This document shows positions 28,385-37,446 of a DNA stretch of 64,000 nucleotides, piece after piece. The notes beneath the pieces were generated by a model. It saw nothing but the letters and a program-made list of their open reading frames with translations. It was not told the DNA's origin and did not search any database. The stretch's first letter is position 1, and every line of letters starts with the position of its first letter. Location of the stretch: NCBI RefSeq assembly GCF_002188635.1, contig NZ_NINX01000015.1, forward strand, positions 266,156-330,155. Direction: 5' to 3'. Origin of the DNA: Pigmentiphaga sp. NML030171. GTDB taxonomy: Bacteria > Pseudomonadota > Gammaproteobacteria > Burkholderiales > Burkholderiaceae_B. The position numbers were made by a program, and so were the translations under genes.

Positions 28385-29380
28385 ATGAACCGACGCCGGG
28401 CCTTGCTCGCCGGCGGCGCCATGGTCGCGGCGGCCTGCCTGTCCGCGCCGGCCGCCGCGCAGGACGCCGCCTATCCCACGCGCCCCATCCGCTTCGTGGT
28501 CCCGTATCCGCCCGGCGGCCCGCTGGACATCATGGCGCGCGCGCTGGCGGAAAAGATCCGCCCCACGCTGGGACAGCCCGTGGTCGTCGAGAACAGGCCG
28601 GGCGCCGGCGGCAACATCGGCGCCGATCTCGTCGCCAAGTCGGCGCCCGACGGCTACACGCTGGTGATGGGGGCGGTCGCCACGCATGCGATCAACCCGG
28701 CGCTCTTCCCCTCGATTCCCTACGATCCGGTCAAGGACTTCGCCCCCATCGTGCTCGTGGCCTCGGTGCCCAACGTGCTGGTGATGAACCCCGCCACGGC
28801 CGCCAGGCTGGGCATCCAGACCGTGCAGGACCTGATCGGCTACGCCCGGCGCAACCCGGGCAGGCTCAACATGGGCTCGGGCGGCAACGGCAGCGCGGGG
28901 CACCTGGCGGGGGAATTGCTGAAGACCCGTGCCGGCGTATTCGCCGCGCACATCCCCTATGCCGGCGCCACGCCGGCGCAGGTGGCGCTGATGAGCGGAC
29001 AGACGGACTTCATGTTCGACAATCTCGCGGCCGCCTCGCCGCTCATCGCCGCCGGCAAGCTCAAGGCCCTGGCGGTCACCACGGCGGCCCGGTCGCGCCT
29101 GCTGCCCGAGGTGCCGACCATGATGCAGGCCGGCGTGCCGGACTTCGACCTGGGAACGTGGTTCGGGATCTTCGCGCCGGCGCACACGCCGGAGGCCGTG
29201 GTGCAAAAACTCCATAATGAATACGCGCGGGCGCTCGGCGGCGCCGACATGCGCCGGCGCCTGGCCGACATGGGCTCGGACGCCGAACCCGGCACGCCGG
29301 CGTCGCTGGCCGCGCTGGTGCAGTCCGACCTGCGCAAGTACGCCGAGATCGTCAGGATCTCGGGCGCCAAGCTGAACTGA
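28385..29380 (+). CDS. Bug/TctC family periplasmic solute-binding protein
   Basis: 331 residues. A Tat-like or Sec signal (MNRRRALLAGGAMVAAACLS) is cleaved near residue 25. YPTRPIRFVVPYPPGGPLDI and SAPDGYTLVMGAVATH are the two Bug signatures. It starts 11 bases after msrA and probably shares its transcript. A small LuxR regulator is convergent at its 3' end, and the tctBA genes lie 0.6 kb downstream; it could be their binding protein despite the gap and the intervening gene. The ligand is unknown. Confidence 0.92.
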   Translation: MNRRRALLAGGAMVAAACLSAPAAAQDAAYPTRPIRFVVPYPPGGPLDIMARALAEKIRPTLGQPVVVENRPGAGGNIGADLVAKSAPDGYTLVMGAVATHAINPALFPSIPYDPVKDFAPIVLVASVPNVLVMNPATAARLGIQTVQDLIGYARRNPGRLNMGSGGNGSAGHLAGELLKTRAGVFAAHIPYAGATPAQVALMSGQTDFMFDNLAAASPLIAAGKLKALAVTTAARSRLLPEVPTMMQAGVPDFDLGTWFGIFAPAHTPEAVVQKLHNEYARALGGADMRRRLADMGSDAEPGTPASLAALVQSDLRKYAEIVRISGAKLN

Positions 29381-29413
29381 GCAGGGGGCCGGATGCAGGT
29401 CCGGCCCCTCTGC

Positions 29414-29716
29414 TCAATCAGCGCGGTGGTCCCAGCGGTCGGTTCCGCCCTCGGCCACCCGCAGTCCCTGCATCTCGGCCACCACGGCCATCCTGTCCGT
29501 GTGCATGCGCCAGACCAGCTCGACGGCGTTGCGCACGCCCAGCTTGGCCAGCACCCGCGCGCGGTGGACCTCGACCGTCCGGATGGATATGCCCAGCCGG
29601 TCGGCGATCACCTTGTTGGCACGTCCCTCGACCAGCAGGTCCATGACTTCGCGTTCCCGCGGCGTCAGAGACTTGCCGCGTTCCTGGCCATCGTCCCACC
29701 CGTGCATCGCCTTCAT
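29414..29716 (-). CDS. Minimal LuxR-type helix-turn-helix regulator
   Basis: 100 residues, almost only the LuxR/NarL DNA-binding domain (LTPREREVMDLLVEGRANKV, about 17-36, then ISIRTVEVHRARVLAKLGVR). No receiver, PAS or GAF domain exists, unlike FixJ/NarL proteins of about 200 residues. It probably binds DNA without a phosphorylation switch. It is divergent from tctBA, with a palindrome in the 266-base gap, and is convergent with a Bug gene. It may control these transport genes. Confidence 0.85.
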   Translation of the reverse strand: MKAMHGWDDGQERGKSLTPREREVMDLLVEGRANKVIADRLGISIRTVEVHRARVLAKLGVRNAVELVWRMHTDRMAVVAEMQGLRVAEGGTDRWDHRAD

Positions 29717-29836
29717 CGTGCTTCCCCTTCATTGGATAACCTTGCCGTGGGAAGGGCTTCGCGCCCCCCAGGGGAAGTCTGCACGACACGTCGGATGCGA
29801 AAAAGCTGTCAAGGCTGACAGGAGTCTGAACATCCT

Positions 29837-29871
29837 ATGGATCAATTTGGCACAAAGTTGTGCCGATCCAT
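29837..29871. promoter_or_regulatory. 35-bp palindrome upstream of tctBA
   Basis: ATGGATC-N5-GGCACAA-AG-TTGTGCC-GATCCAT: two nested inverted repeats with one 5-base bulge. TCATTTTTC follows. It could be the operator of the divergent LuxR-type regulator, or an RNA hairpin. It is 112 bases before the tctB start. Confidence 0.55.
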
Positions 29872-29982
29872 CATTTTTCGGGAAAACCCCGACTCATTGC
29901 GAGCAATTTCGTTATTCACGCCAGCTTCGCGTGAGCTAACATGCCGGCCTTGCAAGTGAAGTCAGATAGGAGCCCACTTCCA

Positions 29983-30447
29983 ATGCGCATTCAGTCAAAA
30001 CAAAATTTCTGGTCCGGGGTGATGTTCGTCTTCCTCGGGCTATTTTTTGCCGGGTTCGCCGTTGATTACCAGATGGGCACGGCAGCCAAGATGGGGCCGG
30101 GCTACTTCCCGTTCTGGCTGGGCGTGATCCTGGCGATCCTCGGTGCGATCATCGGCATCTCCGGCCTGTCGCCCAAGGCCGAGCCCACGGAAATCCCGAA
30201 ACTCAATCTCAAGACCACGGGCATCATCCTGGGCAACGTGGTCCTGTTCGGCATCCTGCTCCGTCCGCTGGGCGTGTACGTGTCGGCGTTCCTGCTCGTG
30301 CTGCTGTCCAGCATGGCCAGCCACGAATTCAAGTGGAAGGTCGCGATCATCAACGGCATCGGCCTGGTGGTCGCCGTCCACCTCATCTTCATTGTGGGCC
30401 TGGGTCTGATCTTCCCGCTGTGGCCTTCGTTTCTCGGTTTGAACTAA
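29983..30447 (+). CDS. tctB: TctB-type small membrane subunit of a tripartite tricarboxylate transporter
   Basis: 154 residues with four hydrophobic segments, starting MRIQSKQNFWSGVMFVFLGL. The motif MGPGYFPFWLGVILAILGAI (about 36-55) is typical of TctB. It is the small inner-membrane partner of TctA in sodium-dependent carboxylate import. The ATG at 29983 is chosen over an upstream in-frame ATG because it matches the family N-terminus. It is followed 12 bases later by tctA. Confidence 0.9.
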   Translation: MRIQSKQNFWSGVMFVFLGLFFAGFAVDYQMGTAAKMGPGYFPFWLGVILAILGAIIGISGLSPKAEPTEIPKLNLKTTGIILGNVVLFGILLRPLGVYVSAFLLVLLSSMASHEFKWKVAIINGIGLVVAVHLIFIVGLGLIFPLWPSFLGLN

Positions 30448-30459
30448 GGAAAGCCATCC

Positions 30460-31962
30460 ATGGAAGTGTTAGAGCACTTGGCCCTAGGTTTTGAAACGGC
30501 GCTCTCGTTTCAGAACATCATCTACGCATTTCTCGGTTGCCTGATCGGCACCTTGGTGGGCGTGCTGCCCGGCTTGGGTCCCGTTCCGACCATCGCGATG
30601 CTGCTGCCCATCACCTACGCGCTGCCCCCGGTGGCCGGCCTGATCATGCTGGCCGGCATCTACTACGGCGCCCAGTACGGCGGTTCGACCACCGCCATCC
30701 TGGTGAACCTGCCGGGTGAAACCTCCGCGGTGGTGACCTGCCTGGATGGCTACCAGATGGCGCGGAACGGCCGCGCCGGACAGGCGCTGGCCATTGCGGC
30801 CATCGGGTCGTTCTTCGCCGGCTGCGTGGGTACGCTGCTGATCGCCGCCTTCGCGCCCCCGCTGGCCGAAGTGGCCTTCCAGTTCGGTCCCGCGGAATAC
30901 TTCTCGCTGATGTGCCTGGGCCTGGTCGGTGCGGTCGTGCTGGCGTCGGGTTCGCTGATCAAGGCCATCTGCATGATCTTGCTGGGCCTGCTGATCGGCA
31001 TGGTCGGCACGGACGTGAACTCGGGCGTGGCCCGCTTCTCGTTCGGCATCCCGGAACTGACCGACGGCATCGACTTCGCCGCGGTCGCCATGGGTGTGTT
31101 CGGCTTCTCGGAAATCATCAACAACGTCGAGCAGAAGGAAGAGCGCGAAGTCTTCCTGGACAAGATCGGCCACCTGTACCCCACCTGGCCCGACCTCAAG
31201 GAAGCCGCGCCCGCCATCATCCGCGGCACGGCCATCGGCTCGGCCCTGGGCATCCTGCCCGGCGGCGGCGCGGTGATGTCCTCGTTCGCCTCGTACACGG
31301 TGGAAAAGAAGCTCGCCAAGGATCCCTCCAGCTTCGGCAAGGGCAACATCCGCGGCGTGGCGGGTCCGGAATCGGCCAACAACGCCGGCTCGCAGACCTC
31401 CTTCATCCCGCTGCTGACGCTGGGTATCCCGGGTAACGCGATCATGGCCCTGATGGTCGGCGCCATGACCATCCACAACATCCAGCCTGGTCCCCAGGTC
31501 ATGACCAGCAACCCGGACCTGTTCTGGGGCCTGATCGTGTCGATGTGGATCGGCAACCTGATGCTGGTGATCCTGAACCTGCCGCTGATCGGTATCTGGG
31601 TCAAGCTGCTGAAGGTGCCCTATCCCATCCTGTTCCCGGCCATCCTGCTGATCTGCTCGATCGGTGTCTACACGCTGAACTACAACGTGTTCGACATCTG
31701 GATGACGGCAGCCTTCGGCCTGATCGGCTACATCTGGTCCAAGCTGAAGTGCGAAGGCGCCCCCCTGCTGCTGGGCCTGGTGCTGGGTCCCATGATGGAA
31801 GAGAACTTCCGCCGCGCCCTGCTCCTGTCGCGTGGTGACTTCACGACCTTCGTGACCCGCCCGCTGTCGGCGACCCTGCTGGTCATCGCCGTCATCCTGG
31901 TGCTGATCGTGGCCTCGCCCACGATCCGCAAGAAGCGCGAAGAAACCTTCGTCGAAGACTGA
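30460..31962 (+). CDS. tctA: TctA-type large membrane subunit of a tripartite tricarboxylate transporter
   Basis: 500 residues with about 10-12 membrane spans. Conserved blocks include LVGVLPGLGPVPTIAMLLPI (about 34-53), YYGAQYGGSTTAILVNLPGE and GPESANNAGSQTSFIPLLTL (about 303-322). It is the transport channel that, with TctB and a Bug/TctC protein, imports citrate-like acids using an ion gradient. No dedicated tctC follows. A strong terminator ends the operon at 31993-32020. Its codon use is smoother and less GC-biased than the neighbours, which suggests high expression. Confidence 0.94.
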   Translation: MEVLEHLALGFETALSFQNIIYAFLGCLIGTLVGVLPGLGPVPTIAMLLPITYALPPVAGLIMLAGIYYGAQYGGSTTAILVNLPGETSAVVTCLDGYQMARNGRAGQALAIAAIGSFFAGCVGTLLIAAFAPPLAEVAFQFGPAEYFSLMCLGLVGAVVLASGSLIKAICMILLGLLIGMVGTDVNSGVARFSFGIPELTDGIDFAAVAMGVFGFSEIINNVEQKEEREVFLDKIGHLYPTWPDLKEAAPAIIRGTAIGSALGILPGGGAVMSSFASYTVEKKLAKDPSSFGKGNIRGVAGPESANNAGSQTSFIPLLTLGIPGNAIMALMVGAMTIHNIQPGPQVMTSNPDLFWGLIVSMWIGNLMLVILNLPLIGIWVKLLKVPYPILFPAILLICSIGVYTLNYNVFDIWMTAAFGLIGYIWSKLKCEGAPLLLGLVLGPMMEENFRRALLLSRGDFTTFVTRPLSATLLVIAVILVLIVASPTIRKKREETFVED

Positions 31963-31992
31963 CGACACACCAGCCGCTCCGGCGGCTGCAAG

Positions 31993-32020
31993 AAAAAAGG
32001 CGCCTCCGGGCGCCTTTTTT
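31993..32020 (+). terminator. Rho-independent terminator after tctBA
   Basis: AAAAAAGGCGCC, a TCCG loop, then GGCGCCTTTTTT: a 12-bp perfect stem that ends in six T. It is symmetric, so it can stop both strands. Confidence 0.92.
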
Positions 32021-32230
32021 CATTGCCGGGCCGCCCCAAGATGAAAAACGCCCCCTTGGGGGGCAGCGCCGCCGCGAAGCGGCAAGCGTGGGGGCCATTT
32101 TTCATTGCCGGGCCGCCCCAAGATGAAAAACGCCCCCTTGGGGGGCAGCGCCGCCGCGAAGCGGCAAGCGTGGGGGCCATTTTTCATTGCCGGGCCGCCC
32201 CAGGATGAAAAAGCGCCCCCCTGGAGGGCA
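32021..32230. repeat. 82-bp tandem repeat, two full copies plus a diverged third
   Basis: Unit 1 (32021-32102) and unit 2 (32103-32184) are identical. A third begins at 32185 with the same CATTGCCGGGCCGCCCCA and then diverges. Each has a CCCCCTTGGGGGG hairpin and GCCGC-GAA-GCGGC. Open frames that cross it encode the same peptide twice and are artefacts. It lies between the tctA terminator and the dehydrogenase gene. Confidence 0.9.
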
Positions 32231-32308
32231 GCACCGCCCACCTTCGCCATCCGGCGGAAACAGGCACCCCGGACGCTATACACTTGCCTCTGGCAATGGA
32301 GAATCAGC

Positions 32309-33211
32309 ATGGCATCGATTGGCACCAAGACCTACGACAGCACCTCCCCGCTCAACGTCAGCTTCATCGGCCTGGGCGTCATGGGCTTTCCCATGGCCGG
32401 CCACCTGGCCCAGGCCGGGCATGCGGTCCGGGTCTACAACCGCACCCCGTCCAAGGCCCGCGACTGGGTACAGGAGTTCGGCGGCAGCCACGCGCCGACG
32501 CCGCGCGAGGCCGCCCAGGACGCGGACATGGTCTTCCTGTGCGTCGGCAACGACGACGACCTGCGCAGCGTCGTGCTGGGCGCCGATGGCGCCCTGGCGG
32601 GCATGAAGCCCGGCTCGCTGCTGGTGGACCACACCACGGCCTCGGCCAAGGTCGCGCGCGAACTGTACGCCACGGCCCAGGACCAGGAAGTCGCTTTCAT
32701 CGACGCTCCCGTCTCGGGCGGCCAGGCCGGCGCGGTCAACGGCGTGCTCACGGTGATGTGCGGCGGCGATGCCGACGCGTTCGAGCGCATGAAGCCCGTG
32801 GCGCAGGCCTACTCGCGGGCCGTCACGCTGGTCGGCGAGCCCGGTGCCGGCCAGCTGGCCAAGATGGTCAACCAGATCTGCATCGCCGGATTGGTGCAGG
32901 GCCTGTCCGAGGGCATTGCATTCGGACAGAAGGCCGGCCTGGACATGAAACTCGTGCTGGACGTCATATCCAAGGGGGCGGCGCAAAGCTGGCAGATGGA
33001 AAACCGCGGCGCGACCATGGTGGACGGCCAGTTCGACTTCGGCTTCGCGGTGGACTGGATGCGCAAGGATCTGGGCCTGGTGCTGGACGAGAGCCGCAGC
33101 AATGGCGCACGGCTGCCCGTGACGGCCCTGGTCGACCAGTTCTATGCCGACGTGCAGCAGATGGGCGGCAGCCGCTGGGACACGTCATCCCTGATTAAAC
33201 GGCTGGGGTAG
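32309..33211 (+). CDS. NAD(P)-dependent beta-hydroxyacid dehydrogenase (3-hydroxyisobutyrate dehydrogenase family)
   Basis: 300 residues. The N-terminal Rossmann motif is VSFIGLGVMGFPMAGHLAQA (residues 17-36). The substrate-binding motif FIDAPVSGGQAGAVNG is at about 130-145, and the catalytic Lys lies in GAGQLAKMVNQ (about 178-188). The family oxidises 3-hydroxyisobutyrate, tartronate semialdehyde or related acids. The ATG at 32309 (AATGGAGAATCAGC upstream) leaves a 15-residue polar leader. The gene stands alone, so the substrate is uncertain. Confidence 0.92.
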   Translation: MASIGTKTYDSTSPLNVSFIGLGVMGFPMAGHLAQAGHAVRVYNRTPSKARDWVQEFGGSHAPTPREAAQDADMVFLCVGNDDDLRSVVLGADGALAGMKPGSLLVDHTTASAKVARELYATAQDQEVAFIDAPVSGGQAGAVNGVLTVMCGGDADAFERMKPVAQAYSRAVTLVGEPGAGQLAKMVNQICIAGLVQGLSEGIAFGQKAGLDMKLVLDVISKGAAQSWQMENRGATMVDGQFDFGFAVDWMRKDLGLVLDESRSNGARLPVTALVDQFYADVQQMGGSRWDTSSLIKRLG

Positions 33212-33238
33212 CCCCCCCTACGCGCTCACGCGCGCCGG
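33211..33238. repeat. Partial copy of the dispersed GC-rich repeat
   Basis: GCCCCCCCTACGCGCTCACGCGCGCCGG matches the CCCCCCTACGCGC end of copy B and the related end of copy C. The long stem part is missing. It sits just at the dehydrogenase stop, between convergent genes. Confidence 0.6.
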
Positions 33239-33258
33239 CATGGTGAACGGTCGTCTGT

Positions 33259-33789
33259 TTACGCGCGCAGAGCGGCCAAGGTTCGTTCCATGGGCCAGGC
33301 CAGGTCCACGACCAGGTTGGCGATGCCGGGCAGGTCGTCCAGGTCGACGAAGGGCAGCGATGCCTGGCCCGCGGGAGGCACGTCGCTGACGACGGCGCCT
33401 ATGCTGGCGTCGTCGGGATACAGCCACGGCTTGCCGTTGGCGGCGCGGTGGATCTCGATCTTGACGTGCGGATCGCGCTTGAAGCCCTCGACCAGGATGA
33501 AATCGACGGGCGAAAACTTGTTCAGCAGCTCGCCCAGGCGGGGCTCGGCCTGGCCGCGCAGTTCGTGCATCAGCGCCCAGCGGCTGCCCGATGCGACCAG
33601 CACTTCCCCGGCACCGGCCTCGCGGTGCCGATGGGAGTCCTTGCCCGGCTTGTCGATGTCGAACGAATGGTGCGCGTGCTTGAGCGTCGACACGCTGTAG
33701 CCCTTCTCCCGCAGCGCGGGAATCAGCCTCGTCAGCAATGTGGTTTTGCCGGCTCCGCTCCACCCGGCCAGTCCCAGGACGCGCGTCAT
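33259..33789 (-). CDS. mobB: Molybdopterin-guanine dinucleotide biosynthesis adaptor MobB
   Basis: 176 residues. The P-loop is GWSGAGKTTLL (residues 9-19). HAHHSFDIDKPGKDSHRHRE (about 39-58) matches the family segment, and DFILVEGFKR (about 96-105) is the Walker B-like region. MobB binds GTP and assists MobA in forming the guanine dinucleotide cofactor. Its ATG overlaps the moeA stop by one base (TGATG), so translation is coupled within mobA-moeA-mobB. The products serve the formate dehydrogenase downstream. Confidence 0.94.
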   Translation of the reverse strand: MTRVLGLAGWSGAGKTTLLTRLIPALREKGYSVSTLKHAHHSFDIDKPGKDSHRHREAGAGEVLVASGSRWALMHELRGQAEPRLGELLNKFSPVDFILVEGFKRDPHVKIEIHRAANGKPWLYPDDASIGAVVSDVPPAGQASLPFVDLDDLPGIANLVVDLAWPMERTLAALRA

Positions 33790-35081
33790 CAGATCAGTCC
33801 GTCGAAAGGCAGGACGTCGACCAGCTCGCCGGCCGCCACGTTGCCTTGCTCGTGCCCCAGCACGACCAGGCCGTTGGCCTGGCTCATGCTGCGCAGGATG
33901 CCCGACCCCTGCGAACCGGTGATGCGCACTTCCCAGCCGCCGTTCGCGGCGGGCGTGACGATGCCTCGCTGGTATTCGGTACGCCCCGGCTTCTTGCGGA
34001 TAGCCCCCGCGCTGGCCGCGCGCAGCATGGGCAGCGGCTGGGCCGGCGCGCCTGCCATGGCCAGGAGGGCATCGCGCACCAGCGCGTAGAAAGTCACCAT
34101 CACCGCCACGGGGTTGCCCGGCAGGCCGAACAGGATGGCGCTACGCCCGCCGGTGTCGATGCGGCCGATGGCCATGGGGCGCCCCGGCCGCATGGCGATG
34201 CGCCAGAACAGCACGTCGCCCAGCCTGGCCATGATGGCCTTGGTGTAGTCGGCCTCGCCCACGCTCACGCCGCCCGACGTGATGACCACGTCGGCCTGCG
34301 CGGCCGCGTCGCGGAACGCGGACTCGAGCGCCTGCGGATCGTCGCGCACCACGCCCATGTCGAGCACGTCGACGCCCAGCCGCTGGAGCATGCCCCACAG
34401 CGTGTAGCGATTGCTGTCGTACACGCAGCCCGGATCGAGCGGCTCGCCGATCGAGCGCAGTTCGTTGCCGGTGGAGAAGAACGCCACGCGCAGGCGGCGC
34501 CAGACCGGCACCTCGGCCCGGCCGAGCGAGGCCAGCATGCCGAGGTCCGCCGGACGCAGCACGCGGCCGGCGGACAGGGCCACGTCGCCGCGGGCCAGGT
34601 CCTCTCCCGCCAGCCGGCGGTTCTCGCCGGCCTTGACCGCGCCCGCGGGCACGACGATACGGTCGCCATCCTGGCGGACGAATTCCTGCGGGATCACGGT
34701 ATCGAGCCCGTCGGGCATGGTGGCGCCGGTCATGATCCGCACGCACTGCCCGGACGCCACGCTGCCCGTGTAGGCATTGCCGGCCAGGCCGCTGCCCACG
34801 ACCTGCAAGGCCGTATCGCCGCCGGCGGCCAGGTCGGAACCGTAGAACGCGTAGCCATCCATGGCCGAGTTGTCGTGGGCCGGCACGTCGATGTCGGACA
34901 CGATGTCGCGCGCCAGCACGCGCCCCATCGCCGAGCGCAACGCCAGCATCTCCACGCCCTCCACGCGCGGCACCAGCCGGGCGATGAATTCGCGGGCCTG
35001 CTCGACCGGCAGCGCATTCGGGTCGTAGCCGCTGACACAGGACGAGATTTCTTCTAGCGAGGGGGCGGGCTTGTCGTTCAT
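33789..35081 (-). CDS. moeA: Molybdopterin molybdenumtransferase
   Basis: 430 residues. Inserts molybdate (or tungstate) into adenylylated molybdopterin. Family blocks present: VPAHDNSAMDGYAF (about 68-81), RIMTGATMPDGLDTVIPQE (about 115-133), ITSGGVSVGEADY (about 270-282) and LFGLPGNPVAVMVTF (about 321-335). The start at 35081 puts it 4 bases after the mobA stop and avoids an upstream open-frame extension with no homology. Cytosolic enzyme in the cofactor operon. Confidence 0.96.
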   Translation of the reverse strand: MNDKPAPSLEEISSCVSGYDPNALPVEQAREFIARLVPRVEGVEMLALRSAMGRVLARDIVSDIDVPAHDNSAMDGYAFYGSDLAAGGDTALQVVGSGLAGNAYTGSVASGQCVRIMTGATMPDGLDTVIPQEFVRQDGDRIVVPAGAVKAGENRRLAGEDLARGDVALSAGRVLRPADLGMLASLGRAEVPVWRRLRVAFFSTGNELRSIGEPLDPGCVYDSNRYTLWGMLQRLGVDVLDMGVVRDDPQALESAFRDAAAQADVVITSGGVSVGEADYTKAIMARLGDVLFWRIAMRPGRPMAIGRIDTGGRSAILFGLPGNPVAVMVTFYALVRDALLAMAGAPAQPLPMLRAASAGAIRKKPGRTEYQRGIVTPAANGGWEVRITGSQGSGILRSMSQANGLVVLGHEQGNVAAGELVDVLPFDGLI

Positions 35082-35085
35082 GGCA

Positions 35086-35673
35086 TCAGAGCTGCTGCAA
35101 TTCGGCGACCGTGTTGGCGCCCGCGAAAGCCGCGGGGTCGTCGAAGAGGACCTCGACACAGCGATGGGTGGCGGTCCACTTGTCGATCTTGCGTCCCCCC
35201 GCGGCGGTGAAGGCCACGAGACTGTCCAGCAGCTCCGCCCGCAGCAGGCAGAACACCGGCTGGGTCCGCACGGCGCCGTCCTGGCGGGTGGCCACCATGG
35301 CGATCTCGGCGCCGGCCGCCTCCAGTTCGCCGGCCAGGCGGGCGACGAGATCCTCGGGAAACTTCGGCGTATCGCAAGGCACCGTGACCAGGTAGGCGGT
35401 CTCGCAGTGCTCGAGCCCGGTCAGGAATCCGGCCAGCGGCCCCGCGTAGTCGGGCAGCGCGTCGGGCCACACCGGCACGCCCATGGATTCGTAGGCAGCC
35501 AGGTTGCGATTGGCGTTGACCAGGACCTGCCCCACCTGGGGCCCCAGCCTGAGCAGCGCATGCATGGCCATCGGAATGCCCTGGTAGTTCTGCAGGCCCT
35601 TGTCGACACCGCCCATGCGGCTGCCGCGCCCGCCCGCCAGGATCAGGCCGGTAATGGAGTCCTTGTCGATCAT
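35086..35673 (-). CDS. mobA: Molybdenum cofactor guanylyltransferase
   Basis: 195 residues. It attaches GMP to the molybdenum cofactor. The nucleotide-binding signature is [19 protein letters not shown] (residues 9-27), and the metal-binding region is [14 protein letters not shown] (about 97-110). It is the first gene of the mobA-moeA-mobB operon and is divergent from apbC. The DMSO-reductase-family formate dehydrogenase in this island needs the bis-guanine dinucleotide form of the cofactor. Confidence 0.95.
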   Translation of the reverse strand: MIDKDSITGLILAGGRGSRMGGVDKGLQNYQGIPMAMHALLRLGPQVGQVLVNANRNLAAYESMGVPVWPDALPDYAGPLAGFLTGLEHCETAYLVTVPCDTPKFPEDLVARLAGELEAAGAEIAMVATRQDGAVRTQPVFCLLRAELLDSLVAFTAAGGRKIDKWTATHRCVEVLFDDPAAFAGANTVAELQQL

Positions 35674-35787
35674 GCGGCTGAGTATAGACGAGGCGCCCGC
35701 GGATTTCGCCGTCCGCGGGCTGGTGGTCTAATATCCCTCATCGGCCTGCGATACGCAGCCTCCCACTCACGAGTCCGCCCCCTTCCC

Positions 35788-36876
35788 ATGGCCACATCCG
35801 ATTCCCTGCTCCAGGCCCTGCAAACCGTCGTCGATCCCAATACCGGCAAGGATTTCGTCTCGACGCGAGCCATCAAGAACATCGAGATCAACGGCGGCGA
35901 CGTCTCCTTCGACGTCCTGCTCGGCTATCCCGCCAAGAGCCAGATCCCCGCCCTGCGCAGCGCGCTGATCGCGGCGGCCCGCACCGTGCCCGGCATCTCC
36001 AACGTCAGCGCCAACGTGCGCAGCGAGATCATCGCCCACGCGGTCCAGCGCGGCGTGCCGCTGCTGCAGGGCGTCAAGAACATCGTCGCCGTCGCCTCGG
36101 GCAAGGGCGGCGTGGGCAAGAGCACCACGGCCGTCAACCTGGCCCTGGCCCTGGCGGCCGAAGGCGCGCGCGTCGGCCTGCTCGACGCCGACATCTACGG
36201 CCCCAGCCAGCCGCTCATGATGGGCATCGACGCACGCCCCGTCAGCGACGACGGCAAGACCATGGAGCCGCTCGAGAATTATGGCGTGCAGGTCATGTCC
36301 ATCGGCTTCCTCGTCGCCCACGACGAAGCCATGATCTGGCGCGGCCCCATGGCGGTGCAGGCGCTCGAGCAACTGCTGCGGCAAACCAACTGGAAAGACC
36401 TCGACTACCTGATCGTCGACATGCCTCCCGGCACCGGCGACATCCAGCTCACGCTCAGCCAGCGCGTGCCCATGACCGGCGCCGTCATCGTCACCACGCC
36501 GCAGGACATCGCCCTGCTGGACGCGCGCAAGGGCATCAAGATGTTCGAGAAAGTGGGCGTGCCCATCCTGGGCGTGGTCGAGAACATGGCCGTGCACGTG
36601 TGCAGCCAGTGCGGACACGTCGAACACATCTTCGGCGCCGAGGGCGGCAAGAAGATGGCGGCCGAATACGACACGCCCTACCTGGGCGCGCTGCCGCTGG
36701 ACATCAACATCCGGCTGCAGGCCGACAGCGGCAGGCCCTCGGTGGTGGCCGACCCCGATGGCGAGATCGCCGGCCTGTACAAGACCGTCGCGCGCCAGGT
36801 GGCCGTGGCCATCGCCGCCCGGAACAAGGACTTCTCGTCCAAGTTCCCCACCATCTCCATCAGCGCCGATTCCTGA
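35788..36876 (+). CDS. apbC: Iron-sulfur cluster carrier protein, Mrp/ApbC
   Basis: 362 residues. An N-terminal DUF59 domain (about 1-90) precedes the deviant-Walker ATPase GKGGVGKSTTAVNLALALA (from residue 105). The cluster-binding CSQCGH motif lies at about 272-277. The protein carries 4Fe-4S clusters to apoenzymes. It is the first gene on the plus strand of the formate dehydrogenase island and could serve the many Fe-S proteins there. It is also a general housekeeping gene, so the link is contextual. Confidence 0.95.
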   Translation: MATSDSLLQALQTVVDPNTGKDFVSTRAIKNIEINGGDVSFDVLLGYPAKSQIPALRSALIAAARTVPGISNVSANVRSEIIAHAVQRGVPLLQGVKNIVAVASGKGGVGKSTTAVNLALALAAEGARVGLLDADIYGPSQPLMMGIDARPVSDDGKTMEPLENYGVQVMSIGFLVAHDEAMIWRGPMAVQALEQLLRQTNWKDLDYLIVDMPPGTGDIQLTLSQRVPMTGAVIVTTPQDIALLDARKGIKMFEKVGVPILGVVENMAVHVCSQCGHVEHIFGAEGGKKMAAEYDTPYLGALPLDINIRLQADSGRPSVVADPDGEIAGLYKTVARQVAVAIAARNKDFSSKFPTISISADS

Positions 36877-36888
36877 CCCGAGGCCGCC

Positions 36889-37446
36889 ATGACCAGCCAG
36901 GCTCCCCGCATCGACGTCGCCGTGATCATGCGCAAGGAGCGCGTCCACGGCCCGATGAGCCGGTGGCAGTCCTGGCGGTGGACCCTGGCGGACGTGGTGG
37001 CCGACGAGCCGGCGTTCGGCGGCGCGCCCCACCGGCTGCGCCAGGACGCGCACGGCGAACTGTGGCTGCATCCCGGCTTCGCGGTCGAGCTGTTCAAGGA
37101 CGACGCCGAGGGCTACTACCTGAACGCCACGACCGAGGCGCCCTGCTGGTTCGTGATGTGGCGCATGCAGGAAGCGGCGGGCCCGGACGATGAACCGCTG
37201 GCGCGGCCGGAGCTGGTCACGCTCAGCTACTACCACGCCGGCCGGCTGCTGGACGCCCAGGAAACGGTCGAACAGGTGCCCGCCCCCGCCGACGTCGTGG
37301 GCTGGCTGCGGGCCTTCGTGGCGGAACACTACGTGGCCGAGCCCAAGCGCAAGCGGCGCCCGGTCAGCTTCGTGCCGTTGCAGGACCGCTTCGGCAACCC
37401 GGCGTCGGTCAGCACCGGCCGGCGCAAGCACGGCGAAGAACCATGA
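36889..37446 (+). CDS. DUF3305 protein of the formate dehydrogenase cluster
   Basis: 185 residues. The conserved core IDVAVIMRKERVHGPMSRWQ followed by SWRWTLADVV marks DUF3305. It is soluble, with no signal peptide. It overlaps the DUF3306 gene by 4 bases (ATGA). Both occur almost only beside respiratory formate dehydrogenases of Proteobacteria, so a maturation role is likely but its mechanism is not established. Confidence 0.88.
   Translation: MTSQAPRIDVAVIMRKERVHGPMSRWQSWRWTLADVVADEPAFGGAPHRLRQDAHGELWLHPGFAVELFKDDAEGYYLNATTEAPCWFVMWRMQEAAGPDDEPLARPELVTLSYYHAGRLLDAQETVEQVPAPADVVGWLRAFVAEHYVAEPKRKRRPVSFVPLQDRFGNPASVSTGRRKHGEEP

Noticed and set aside
32023..32208. Open frame encoding the same peptide twice
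   Set aside because: It is just the 82-bp repeat read in one frame; it has no ribosome site and no known family.
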